From NCBI GenBank assembly GCA_030693515.1, contig JAUYAK010000115.1:1-46694 (forward strand): a stretch of DNA of 46,694 nucleotides, read 5' to 3'. Position numbers and translations under genes: made by a program. The DNA comes from Opitutaceae bacterium. GTDB taxonomy: Bacteria > Verrucomicrobiota > Verrucomicrobiia > Opitutales > Opitutaceae. The notes beneath the pieces are model-generated. The model was not told where the DNA came from. It searched no databases and saw only the letters and a list, made by a program, of their open reading frames with translations. Of the stretch, positions 8,383-17,086 are shown piece by piece; the stretch's first letter is position 1, and each line of letters starts with the position of its first letter.

Positions 8383-8403
8383 GGTGAGAAGTGAAGGTCC
8401 GAG

Positions 8404-8472
8404 GCAGGGCGGGTCTGTGACCCGCCCATTTCACGCGTTGAGTGTTCGAGAGCGGGTCACAGACCCGCCCTA
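8404..8472. repeat. Double-hairpin repeat between receptor gene and glpD
   Basis: Same architecture as the unit at 7093: GCGGGTC-tgt-GACCCGC, a linker of about 24 nt containing GCGTTGAGTGTTCGAG, then GCGGGTC-aca-GACCCGC. It ends within two bases of the receptor stop codon (8474-8476) and lies in the transcribed gap before glpD, where it could stabilise the mRNA or cause partial termination. Confidence 0.85.
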
Positions 8473-8473
8473 C

Positions 8474-11400
8474 TCAGAACTTGCGCGCCACTTCGAAGGT
8501 GAACTGCCGGCCGCGCGGGTTGGCGCTGCCCGACTGATAGCCGTATTGCTCGTCGGCGAGCTGCGGCTCACGGTCGAGGACGTTGTTCACGCCGACGCGC
8601 ACGGTCGTGCCGGCGAGCCAGCGCGAGGCGCGCGCATCGACGCGGTAGGAGAGCCACGCGTTGTGCGTGATCATGGGATCGACGCGCAGCAGGTAGCGCG
8701 TGATGCCATTGTCGTTGAAGACGCGGATGTAGCCGGGCCCGCCGAGCGCGCGGTAGATCGGCTCGGTCGTGGCGGCGGAGGTGTCCACGAAGGCGCCGAA
8801 ATAATTCGCGAACCAGCCGGCCGAAAGCGGACCGCGGCGCCACGAGACGGAGGCATTGGCGCGCCACTTGGTGCGGCCGTTGCGCTCGAGTTCGTCGAGA
8901 ATCGGCGAGGCGTCGTCGCCCTTGGAGCGGCGCAGCACGTAGTGCGTCGCCTCGCTGCTGAACGAGAACTGGCCGAGCCGGGTCTTGGGTCCGCGCCACT
9001 GCACGCCGAACTCGTAGCCTTGGATGTCACGGCCGCTGAGGTTGAGGTAGTCGTCGATCACGCTCTCGAGCTCGCCGACGACGGCGCGGCGCGAGTTGTT
9101 GCTCGTCTGCCGGGCGTTGTAGGCATCGAACGCCAGGCGGTCGGCGGCGGTCACGGGCTTGCGGATGATTTTGCTGGAGCCCTTGTAGTTCGCGGTGCCG
9201 GAGCCGAGATCGATCGAGCCGATCGGCGTGCCGGCGGCGAGCGCGGCCTTGGTCGCGAGATCGAGGAGCACCTCGTCGCGGTCGATGGCGTTGCCCGCGC
9301 CCACGTTCTCGATCACTTTGTTCTGATTCAGGTGGAAGTAGTCGAAGGAGAACGAGAGCCCGCGCACGCGCGGCACCTCAAGCACGAAGCCGGCGACCCA
9401 GGTCTTGGCCTCCTCGGGCTGGAGGTTCTGGTTGCCCTGGCGGAAGACCGTGCGCTGCGCGGTGCCGTCGGATGGCAGCGCCGTGACCTCGAAACGGTAG
9501 CCGTCGTCAGCGCCGACCTGGCGGCGCAGCGGCGTGATGTTGGTCTGGACGAGATTCGGCGCGCGGAAGGACTCCGCGACCGAGCTGCGCAGCTTGAGGA
9601 AGGTCGCCGGCTTCCACACCAAGCTCGCTTTGGGCTTGGTCGTCTGGCCGAAGATCGAGAAATGCTCGAAGCGCCCCGCGAGCGTAAGCTCCAGCGCCTC
9701 GACGAACGGCTTGCGGTTTTCGCGGGTGACGAAGGGCAGCGCCGTCTCGAGGTAGACCGCGTAGATCGTCTGGTCCGCGGAAATCGGGACGTTGGAGCTG
9801 AGGGCGAGGAAGTCGTTGTCGCCTTCGCGCAGCAGCGGGAACTGGCTGCCCGAGCCCGGCGGGTTGCGGCCGACGAAGGTCGCGCGCTTGTCGGCGTAGG
9901 TCTCGTAGCGCACCTCGGTGCCGCTCGCGACGCCGATGCGGCCGCCGCCGAAGAGGCGTCCGAGCTGGCCGTTGATCTTCGCGTCCCAGATGAAGAGCCC
10001 GGTGCGGCCGAAGCGATCCTCGTCGTCATAGAGCGCATCGGTGATCGCCACGGGATTGTCGAAGGGCCGGTCCACGGTGATCTGGTTGTTGGTGATCTTG
10101 AAGGTGACGGGAAACGGATTGAACGCGGTCGAGTCCGTGCGGTTGAGCGCCGCGCGGAGGCGGGACTCGCGCACCTGGAAATGCTCGTATTCGTGCGTCT
10201 GCGAGCCGGAGGCCACCAAGGCGGACTCCCACTCCCAGGTGTCGCCGAGCTTGCCGCGCAGGCCGCCCATCGCGCGCCAGGAGTAGGTGTAAACCTCGGT
10301 CACGCGGGGCTTGAAACCGCCGCCGGTGTTCTGGCCGGGCGAGATGCCGGTCCAGAGCGAGACATCGGCGGGCGCGCCGGTGAGGCGCGGCGTGCCGTCG
10401 GCATTGGGCGCGCCGGTCGGGTGATAGAAGCGCGTGCCGAAGGGATTGAAGGGATTGGCGGCGGGCAGGTAGATGCCCTGGTCGTCCGTGTTCTTGAAGT
10501 TCACCGGCTCGCGGCCGGTGCGGCTGTAGGCGCGGTAGAAGAGCAGATCACCAAAGGCGGTGAGTTTGTCGTTGATCGGGTGGTCGATGAACGTCGCGAA
10601 CTGCACGCGGTCCGTCGCGGGCACGAGCATCTTCCACTTGTTCCAGTTCGAGTAGGCGGCGTTCTCGGGATTATCGATGTTGGTGGAGGGCGCGGTCTGC
10701 TTGAAGTTCACCCCATCGGCGCTCGGCCAGAGATAAAACATGCCGGCCGTGGACATCGTCGCGACGCCGACGGGCGGCGTCGTGCTCGTCGTGATGCCGA
10801 CATTGCCCGCCGGGCGTGAGCCGACGAACGTGAGGAAGTCCGGCTGGATCGTGCCGCGCTGCCACTGGCCCCACTGGTTCACGCCGTTGGCATTCCGGAA
10901 ATCATTGTCGCGGGCGAAAAACGCTCCGGTCGGCGACGACGGATCGACCAACGGGAGGCCGTTCCACGGCGCGGGCAGCGCGCGGCTCGCGCGATAGTCG
11001 GAGTTGCGCGAGAAACTGCGATCGTGGGCCGCGAGCGCATCGCGGTGGAAATAGTCGAGGGAGACGGCGACATGCGTGCGGCCGCGCTTGAAGGCGTCAT
11101 AAACCGTCGCCCCGATCTCGTTGGCCCCGCCGTGCTGCGTCATCGAGCCCTTGATCGTGACGCCGCGACCCACGTTGCTCCGCGAGACGCGGCTGTTGAT
11201 CACGCCCGCCGCGGCGTCGGCGCCGTAGATGGCCGAGGCACCGTCCCGGAGAATCTCGACGCGATCGACGAGGGCCCGGGGGATGGTGTTGATGTTCACG
11301 GCGAGCGAGGGCACGCCGTTCTCGGCCATCGAAATCGGATGGGGCGCCATGCGGCGGCCGTTGAGCAGCGTGAGCGTGCTGCCCGAGCCGATGCCGCGCA

Positions 11401-11731
11401 GATCGATGGAGGCGACGTCGCCGCGCGCGAGCTGCGGGCCGTTGTTGATCTCGCTGATGCCCGAGATGTCGGCCGCGCCGATGCTTTCGAACAGCTCGGC
11501 CATCGTGGCCACGCCGCGGGCATCGAGGTCCGCACGCTCGATCACCGTCACGGGCAGGGCGGTCTCGGCGTCGATGCGGCGAATGTTCGAGCCGGTGACG
11601 GTGAAGACTTCGAGCTTCAGGGGCTCCTCGTCGCCGGAGGGCGGACGGGCGGGAGCGGCGGGCTGGGCCAGGGCTTGGGCGGCGAGGGCCGCCAGCAGGG
11701 CGGCCAGGGGGAGGGGGAAGGGTTTGCTCAT
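8474..11731 (-). CDS. TonB-dependent receptor, first gene of the glp operon
   Basis: A 1085-residue outer-membrane receptor. MSKPFPLPLAALLAALAAQA is the signal peptide, followed by a proline-rich linker and a probable TonB box, LEVFTVTGSNIRR. The plug domain covers about residues 55-175 (LPVTVIERADLDARGVATMA, IDLRGIGSGSTLTLLNGRR, VEILRDGASAIYGADAAAGV). The barrel ends TFEVARKF with the C-terminal Phe. An upstream open frame would extend the protein, but the signal peptide fixes the start at 11731. Unlike the receptor at 1121 it lacks the carboxypeptidase-like domain. It is the promoter-proximal gene, directly downstream of the Pho-box-like site and divergent from the SorC-type regulator. A phosphorylated glycerol compound is a plausible but unproven ligand. 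Confidence 0.9.
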   Translation of the reverse strand: MSKPFPLPLAALLAALAAQALAQPAAPARPPSGDEEPLKLEVFTVTGSNIRRIDAETALPVTVIERADLDARGVATMAELFESIGAADISGISEINNGPQLARGDVASIDLRGIGSGSTLTLLNGRRMAPHPISMAENGVPSLAVNINTIPRALVDRVEILRDGASAIYGADAAAGVINSRVSRSNVGRGVTIKGSMTQHGGANEIGATVYDAFKRGRTHVAVSLDYFHRDALAAHDRSFSRNSDYRASRALPAPWNGLPLVDPSSPTGAFFARDNDFRNANGVNQWGQWQRGTIQPDFLTFVGSRPAGNVGITTSTTPPVGVATMSTAGMFYLWPSADGVNFKQTAPSTNIDNPENAAYSNWNKWKMLVPATDRVQFATFIDHPINDKLTAFGDLLFYRAYSRTGREPVNFKNTDDQGIYLPAANPFNPFGTRFYHPTGAPNADGTPRLTGAPADVSLWTGISPGQNTGGGFKPRVTEVYTYSWRAMGGLRGKLGDTWEWESALVASGSQTHEYEHFQVRESRLRAALNRTDSTAFNPFPVTFKITNNQITVDRPFDNPVAITDALYDDEDRFGRTGLFIWDAKINGQLGRLFGGGRIGVASGTEVRYETYADKRATFVGRNPPGSGSQFPLLREGDNDFLALSSNVPISADQTIYAVYLETALPFVTRENRKPFVEALELTLAGRFEHFSIFGQTTKPKASLVWKPATFLKLRSSVAESFRAPNLVQTNITPLRRQVGADDGYRFEVTALPSDGTAQRTVFRQGNQNLQPEEAKTWVAGFVLEVPRVRGLSFSFDYFHLNQNKVIENVGAGNAIDRDEVLLDLATKAALAAGTPIGSIDLGSGTANYKGSSKIIRKPVTAADRLAFDAYNARQTSNNSRRAVVGELESVIDDYLNLSGRDIQGYEFGVQWRGPKTRLGQFSFSSEATHYVLRRSKGDDASPILDELERNGRTKWRANASVSWRRGPLSAGWFANYFGAFVDTSAATTEPIYRALGGPGYIRVFNDNGITRYLLRVDPMITHNAWLSYRVDARASRWLAGTTVRVGVNNVLDREPQLADEQYGYQSGSANPRGRQFTFEVARKF

Positions 11732-11777
11732 GAGGCACCAGCCGAACGCACGAGAGGCCCAGTGGTCGAGTAAAACG

Positions 11778-11791
11778 TTTATGCGGATAAA
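11778..11791. promoter_or_regulatory. Candidate operator, inverted repeat TTTAT-GCGG-ATAAA
   Basis: A perfect 5-bp inverted repeat with a 4-bp spacer in the 120-bp region between the divergent receptor and SorC-type regulator genes. It overlaps the AT-rich stretch likely to hold the minus-strand -10 element (CATAAA on the minus strand). The position suits repression by the adjacent regulator. The neighbouring AAACGTTT palindrome could be part of the same site. Confidence 0.35.
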
Positions 11792-11798
11792 TATTCTA

Positions 11799-11816
11799 GT
11801 GACAATTGGGTGACAT
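11799..11816 (-). promoter_or_regulatory. Pho-box-like site upstream of the glp operon
   Basis: The minus strand reads ATGTCACCCAATTGTCAC: two TGTCAC half-sites at an 11-bp period. PhoB boxes are defined as two CTGTCAY-like direct repeats at the same spacing. It lies 68-85 bp upstream of the receptor start and is followed by AT-rich sequence that could hold the -10. In Escherichia coli the ugp operon, with a related substrate, is PhoB-regulated, so the context fits. No phoBR genes are in the window. Confidence 0.5.
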
Positions 11817-11851
11817 GCCGGTGAATTCCCGCCGACATCCCCGCCCGACCG

Positions 11852-12799
11852 ATGCCCGCCAAAGCCGCCTACCCCGACGACATCCTCCGCATGGCCGCCA
11901 CACTCTACTATGTGGACGGCCTCGGCCAGACCGAGGTCGCCAAGCTCGTGCGCGTCTCGCAGACAAAAATCTCCCGGCTCCTCGCCGCCGCGCTGGAGCG
12001 CGGTATCGTGCGCATCAACGTCGAGGAATACCACGCCCGCCACGACAAGCTGGAACATCAGCTCTGCAGCCGCTTCGGCCTGCGCAGCGCCGCCGTGATC
12101 AAGACGGCGCGCAACGCCGGCGCCGAGGCGGCGCGGCAGACGGTCGGGCATTTCGGCGCGCCGTTTGTCGCCTCCGTCTTTCCCAAGTCCGGCGTGGTCG
12201 CCGTCGGCGGCGGGCGCAGCGTGGCCGAGGTCGTGCAGCGTTTCCGGCGCGGCGAGTCGCGGCGACTCACCGTCGTGCAGGCGATGGGCAGCATCGACTC
12301 CAACCTCTCGCACGTGGACGCGCTTGAGCTGGGGCGCGCGATGGTGAAGCTGTGGGGCGGCGAGTTCCTCACGCTCAGCACGCCGGCCTTCGTCTCCGAC
12401 AAGAAGACCCGCGACTTCTTCCTCGCCTCGCAGCAGATCAAGTTTGTCTGGCAGCGCCTGCGGCAGGCCGACGCCGCGATCGTGGGCGTCGGGCCGCTCG
12501 ATCTCTCGGTTTACCTGGAGCGCGGCGTGCTCGGTGCCGCCGACGTCGCGCACCTCCGCGGCTGCGGCGCCGTCGGCGAGATCTGCGGGCGCTTCTTTGA
12601 CGCCAAAGGCCGCGAGTGCGCGTCACGCTGGCGGGATCGCGTCATCAGCATCGAGCTCGAGCTGCTGAAAAAAATCCCGCAGGTCATCGGCGTGGCCGCG
12701 GGCCCCGAGCGGGCCCCCGCCCTCGCAGGGGCGCTGCGCGGCGGGCTGCTGAAATCGCTGCTCATCGACGAGGCGCTCGCGCAGGCGCTGCTGGCATGA
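11852..12799 (+). CDS. SorC/DeoR-family transcriptional regulator
   Basis: A 315-residue regulator. The N-terminal helix-turn-helix spans about residues 12-52 (AATLYYVDGLGQTEVAKLVR, then VSQTKISRLLAAALERGIVRI), the sigma-70 region-4-like motif typical of SorC proteins. The remainder is the SorC sugar-binding domain, with VVAVGGGRSVAEVV, a ligand-domain glycine loop, and VGVGPLD. Such proteins sense phosphorylated sugars or polyols. Being divergent from the glp operon, it probably controls it, with glycerol 3-phosphate or dihydroxyacetone phosphate as a possible effector (inference). Its stop overlaps the start of the cupin gene by 4 bp. Confidence 0.88.
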   Translation: MPAKAAYPDDILRMAATLYYVDGLGQTEVAKLVRVSQTKISRLLAAALERGIVRINVEEYHARHDKLEHQLCSRFGLRSAAVIKTARNAGAEAARQTVGHFGAPFVASVFPKSGVVAVGGGRSVAEVVQRFRRGESRRLTVVQAMGSIDSNLSHVDALELGRAMVKLWGGEFLTLSTPAFVSDKKTRDFFLASQQIKFVWQRLRQADAAIVGVGPLDLSVYLERGVLGAADVAHLRGCGAVGEICGRFFDAKGRECASRWRDRVISIELELLKKIPQVIGVAAGPERAPALAGALRGGLLKSLLIDEALAQALLA

Positions 12800-13323
12800 G
12801 CGCCGACCACCAGCCCGGTGCGGCCCTGCGGCTCTCGGCTTATCTTGGCATGGCGCCCATCCCGCACGAGGGACCGCTTTTCGTGCGCACCTACGAGTCG
12901 GCCGAGCCCTTCGGCCCCCTGCCCGCGCGCTACGCCGGCCCCCGCGCCGGCTGCACCGCGATCCTCGCGCTGATCACGGCCCAGAAGTTCTCCGCCCTGC
13001 ACCGGCTTGCGACAGACGAGCTGTGGTTCTTCCACGCCGGCAGCCCGCTCGAACTGCTCCTCCTCCATCCCGGCGGCCGCAGCGAAATCGTAATCGTAGG
13101 CGCCGATGTGCTCGCCGGACAGAGACCCCAGGCCTGCGTGCCGCGCGGATCGTGGGTGGGCGCGCGCCCGTTCTCCTCCGAGCCGGACGCCTATGCGCTC
13201 ATCAGCAACACCCTCGCCCCCGGCTTCGACTACGCCGACTACGAACCGGGCGACCGGGCCGCGCTCATCGCCGACCACCCGGATCGCGAGGAGCTGATCA
13301 CGGCCCTCACCCGCGCGGGCTGA
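12796..13323 (+). CDS. DUF985 (Cupin_5) family protein
   Basis: A 175-residue cytoplasmic cupin. Family marks include YLGMAPIPHEGPLFVRTYES near the N-terminus, the central FSALHRLATDELWFFHAG with the cupin His and Glu, PLELLLLHPGG, PRGSWVGARPF and the C-terminal LAPGFDYADYEPGDRAAL. DUF985 proteins resemble sugar or nucleotide-sugar isomerase cupins, but no reaction is settled for most. The ATG overlaps the stop of the SorC-type gene (ATGA), so the two are co-translated. Whether it acts with the regulator or is a passenger is unknown. Confidence 0.85.
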   Translation: MSADHQPGAALRLSAYLGMAPIPHEGPLFVRTYESAEPFGPLPARYAGPRAGCTAILALITAQKFSALHRLATDELWFFHAGSPLELLLLHPGGRSEIVIVGADVLAGQRPQACVPRGSWVGARPFSSEPDAYALISNTLAPGFDYADYEPGDRAALIADHPDREELITALTRAG

Positions 13324-13381
13324 ACACGAATCCTTCGCTTGCCCGCGCCACGCCGGCCCCTCAGCGTCCGCGCCAAAGTTC

Positions 13382-15415
13382 ATGGCTTTTCCGACTCTTC
13401 CTGCGTGCCTCACGGCCCGCGATCTCAGCGTCTCCGATCTTGATGCCGCACCCGATGACGCGCTCCTGCGCATCTACGCCTGGATGCAGCTCGCCCGCAG
13501 CGCGGACAACCGCATCCTGGAGCTCTTCCGCCAGGGCCTGATCCGCGGCACCGTGGCCGGCGGCCAGGGCAACGAGGGCCTGATCGTCCCGATCGCGTTG
13601 CTCGCGGACAAGGCGATCGATGTCGTCTCGTTCACGCACCGCGACCTGGGCGGCCACCTGATCTGGAGCGGCCACCTCTGCGATCACCTCAACCAGTATT
13701 GCGCCAACGCCGGCAGCCCGACCAAGGCCCGCGAGGGCAACATCCACCACGGCGACCCCCGCACGCGCTCGCTGCCGATGATCAGCCACCTCGGCACGAT
13801 GCTCTCCAACGTCGCCGGTGCCGCCGATTCGCAGCGCCGCCTCGGCCGGCCCGCGGTGGGGTTTGCGATTTTCGGCGACGGCGGCTCGAGCACGGGCGAC
13901 GTCCACGAGACGCTCAACCTCGCCTCGCTGCTGTCGCTGCCGGTCGTGTTCATCGTGGAGAACAACCGCTACGCCTACTCGACGCCCGTCAGCGAACAGT
14001 TCGCCCCGGGCACCGAGCTGTGGCGCCGCGCCGCCGGCTACGGCATCGAGGGCTTCGCGCTCGACGCCACCGGCGATGTCGCCGCCATCACCCGCACGCT
14101 CGCCGCCGCCATCGCCAAGGCCCGCGCGACCTCCCGGCCCGTGCTGATCGAAGCCCACACGCTCCGCCTGCGCGGCCACGCCGCCTACGACACTTGCGAC
14201 TACCTGAAGCCGGGAGAGAGCGAGGAGTTTTTCGCCCGCGATCCGCTGCCCAAGCTCCGCGCGCAACTGGCCGCGCGCCACGCCGCCCGGCTCGACGCGA
14301 TCGACGCCGAGCTCGGCGCGCATCTCGAGGCCTGCGTGCAGATCTCGCTCGCCACGCCGCGCCCCACGCCCGCCGGCATGGAGGCCGATGTGTTTGCGCC
14401 GGCCGCGCCGGCCATGCCGTGGAAACCAGAGCCCGCCGCGCCCGCCACGCTCACCTTCGCGCAGGCGCTCAACCTCGGGCTGCGCAAAATCCTCACCGAG
14501 CGCCCCGAGTCACTCGTGCTCGGCCAGGACATCGGGACCTACGGCGGGGCGTTCAAGGTCACGGAGAACCTGCTCAAGGAATTCGGCCGCCCGCGCGTGC
14601 TCAACACCCCGCTCGCCGAGAGTTCCTGCACCGGCTACGCGATTGGTCTCGCGGTCAACGGCCACCGCCCGATCGAGGAGTTCCAGTTTTCCGATTTCTC
14701 CACCGAGGCCGTCACCCAGATCACGCTCAACGCCGCGACCATGCACTTCCGCTCCGGCGCCGCGTGTCCGCTCGTGCTGCGCTTTCCCTGCGGCGGCGGG
14801 CTCACGTTCGGCTCGTTCCACTCGCAGGAGCTGGAGTCGCTGTTTCTCTCGATGCCGGGCGTCAAGGGCCTCTACCCGAGCACGCCGCAGGATGCGTTCA
14901 ACGCCCTGCTCGCCGCCTACGAAGACGACAACCCCGTGATCCTCTTCGAGCACAAGGCGCTCTACCGCCGCGGCCGCGCGCCCGTCGCGTGGGATCCGAA
15001 TTACCGCGACGTGTGGTCGCCCAAGCAGCTCCGCACGGGCGATTATGCGACGTTCGTCACTTACGGCGAGATGGTGCATCTCGCCGAGGACGCCGCCGAT
15101 TACTTCGCCGCGGAATACGAGACGGCCTTCGACCTCTTCGATCTGCGCGGACTCGCGCCCCTGCGGCTTGATGCCATCAAGCAGTCGCTCGCGCGCACGG
15201 GCCGGCTGGTGGTGCTGCACGAGGGCCGGCGCACGCACGGCTTCGGCGCCGAATTGGTCGCGCGGCTCACGGAGGAGCACTTCGCCTCCCTCAAGGCCGC
15301 GCCCCTGCGCATCGCCTCGCTCGACCTGCCCGTGCCCTTCGCACCCGAGCTCGAGGCGGCCTACCGTCCCACCAAGGAAAAAATCATCGACGCGATCGCG
15401 GCGTGGATGGGGTGA
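13382..15415 (+). CDS. 2-oxoacid dehydrogenase E1, fused alpha and beta subunits
   Basis: A 677-residue thiamine-diphosphate enzyme joining E1-alpha (about 1-340) and E1-beta (about 365-677) through an Ala/Pro-rich linker (AAPAMPWKPEPAAPATL). The alpha half has the thiamine-binding motif from GDG at residues 165-167 to NN at 194-195, and FTHRDLGGHL near its active site. The beta half has VLGQDIGTYGG, the AESS loop and EFQFSDFS. Fused E1 proteins decarboxylate pyruvate or branched-chain 2-oxoacids and transfer the acyl group to E2 lipoate. The E2 and E3 partners are not adjacent, so the substrate cannot be fixed. The gene starts 58 bp after the cupin and ends 8 bp before kdsC. Confidence 0.9.
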   Translation: MAFPTLPACLTARDLSVSDLDAAPDDALLRIYAWMQLARSADNRILELFRQGLIRGTVAGGQGNEGLIVPIALLADKAIDVVSFTHRDLGGHLIWSGHLCDHLNQYCANAGSPTKAREGNIHHGDPRTRSLPMISHLGTMLSNVAGAADSQRRLGRPAVGFAIFGDGGSSTGDVHETLNLASLLSLPVVFIVENNRYAYSTPVSEQFAPGTELWRRAAGYGIEGFALDATGDVAAITRTLAAAIAKARATSRPVLIEAHTLRLRGHAAYDTCDYLKPGESEEFFARDPLPKLRAQLAARHAARLDAIDAELGAHLEACVQISLATPRPTPAGMEADVFAPAAPAMPWKPEPAAPATLTFAQALNLGLRKILTERPESLVLGQDIGTYGGAFKVTENLLKEFGRPRVLNTPLAESSCTGYAIGLAVNGHRPIEEFQFSDFSTEAVTQITLNAATMHFRSGAACPLVLRFPCGGGLTFGSFHSQELESLFLSMPGVKGLYPSTPQDAFNALLAAYEDDNPVILFEHKALYRRGRAPVAWDPNYRDVWSPKQLRTGDYATFVTYGEMVHLAEDAADYFAAEYETAFDLFDLRGLAPLRLDAIKQSLARTGRLVVLHEGRRTHGFGAELVARLTEEHFASLKAAPLRIASLDLPVPFAPELEAAYRPTKEKIIDAIAAWMG

Positions 15416-15423
15416 ACACGATC

Positions 15424-15935
<512 letters not shown>

Positions 15936-15939
<4 letters not shown>

Positions 15940-16403
15940 TGCGCGCACTCGCCCGCTTCGCCCTTCTGGCCTGCCTGCTCGCTCCCGTGTGCCCACTGCC
16001 CGGCGCCGACGCGCCGCCGCCAGCGCCCGCGGCACCGGCCGCCTCCGCCCCCGCCATCAACTGGGTGCTCCCCATCTTCACCGACAAGGAAGGCTTCCGC
16101 TCGATGACACTCCGCGGCACCGAGGTCCGCCCCGCGGGCAAGAACATCGCGGTGACCGATCTGAGCATCACCATTTTCTCGGGCGACGCGGCGTCGCGGG
16201 TGGATTCGATGCTCCTCAGCCCCGCGGCGGTGTTTTTCCCCAAGGAAAACCGCGCGAGCGGTGACGGCGCCGTCCGCTACATCAGCGACCAGGCCGACGT
16301 CACGGGGACCGGCTGGACCTACGACCACTCGACCAAAAAGGTTTCGATTCAGAAAAACGTGCGCATCATCCTCCACGCCCAGCTCAATAACATCCTCAAA
16401 TGA
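15936..16403 (+). CDS. lptC: LptC-like lipopolysaccharide export protein
   Basis: A 155-residue exported protein starting with a hydrophobic signal or anchor (MRALARFALLACLLAPVCPL), followed by an Ala/Pro linker and a single beta-jellyroll-like region with FRSMTLRGTEVRP, VTDLSITIFSGD and GDGAVRYISDQADVTGTGWT. The repeated short strands fit the LptC/LptA slide fold. Sequence identity to known LptC is not obvious by eye, so the call rests mainly on position between kdsC and lptA-lptB, with 4-bp overlaps on both sides. LptC links the inner-membrane LptBFG extractor to periplasmic LptA. Confidence 0.7.
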
Positions 16404-17086
16404 TGCGCCGTCCCGCTCCGCTCCGCCCTGCCCTGCCGCTGCTGGCCGCGCTCCCGCTTGCGGCGCTGCTGTGCGCGCACGCCGCCGACGCCCCGGCGGC
16501 CAAGCCCCCCGTGCCCCCGCCCGTCCCCACCGAGATTGAGTCCGGCTCAGCCGAGATGTTGGGCGGCGACAAGGAGAACACCCTCATCCTGCGCGACCGC
16601 GTAACCGTCACGGCCACCAACCTGCGCATGACCTGCGACCAGCTCGTGGTCGTCATGCGCCGCCGCGGCGACACCGCCGATACCCTCGGCGAACCGCAGA
16701 ATTTCAAGTCACTCGTCGCCACCGGCTCCGTCCGCATCGAACAGGCCGGCCGCGAGGCCACCTGCGAGCGCGCCGAGATTTTCCCCAGCGACGACCGCGT
16801 CGTCCTGACTGGCAACCCCCGCGTGCGGACGGGCGACGGCCAGTGGGAAGGCGGCAGCCCGCGCATCGAGCTGCTGCGCGGCGAGCGCATCGTGCGCATG
16901 CTTTCCGAGGACGGAAAGCGCCCGCACTTCACCCTGCCGCCGCTGAAAGACCTCGGCTTCGATCCGGACAAGGCCAAGGAAGCGCCCAAGCCCGAGACCG
17001 CCGCCCCGGCGCAAACCGAAGCCGCCGCCCCCGCCGCCGCCACTCCCGTCATCACGGTGCCGCCCATCACCCCGCCGCCCCGATGA
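16400..17086 (+). CDS. lptA: LptA/OstA-like periplasmic lipopolysaccharide bridge protein
   Basis: A 228-residue protein with a signal peptide (hydrophobic run ALPLLAALPLAALLCAHAAD), a proline-rich spacer, then an OstA-type beta-jellyroll: IESGSAEMLGGDKENTLILR, VTVTATNLRMTCDQLVVV, LVATGSVRIEQAGREATCER, EIFPSDDRVVLTGNPRVRTG. This alternation of unwanted-LPS-like strands is typical of LptA. The C-terminal 50 residues are Pro/Ala/Glu-rich and probably disordered, an unusual extension for LptA. It overlaps lptC and lptB by 4 bp each. LptA polymers carry lipopolysaccharide across the periplasm. Confidence 0.82.
   Translation: MMRRPAPLRPALPLLAALPLAALLCAHAADAPAAKPPVPPPVPTEIESGSAEMLGGDKENTLILRDRVTVTATNLRMTCDQLVVVMRRRGDTADTLGEPQNFKSLVATGSVRIEQAGREATCERAEIFPSDDRVVLTGNPRVRTGDGQWEGGSPRIELLRGERIVRMLSEDGKRPHFTLPPLKDLGFDPDKAKEAPKPETAAPAQTEAAAPAAATPVITVPPITPPPR

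Noticed and set aside
8204-10819. Long plus-strand open frame opposite the second receptor and glpD
   Set aside because: Same compositional artefact; no domain signature, and the opposite strand is unambiguous.
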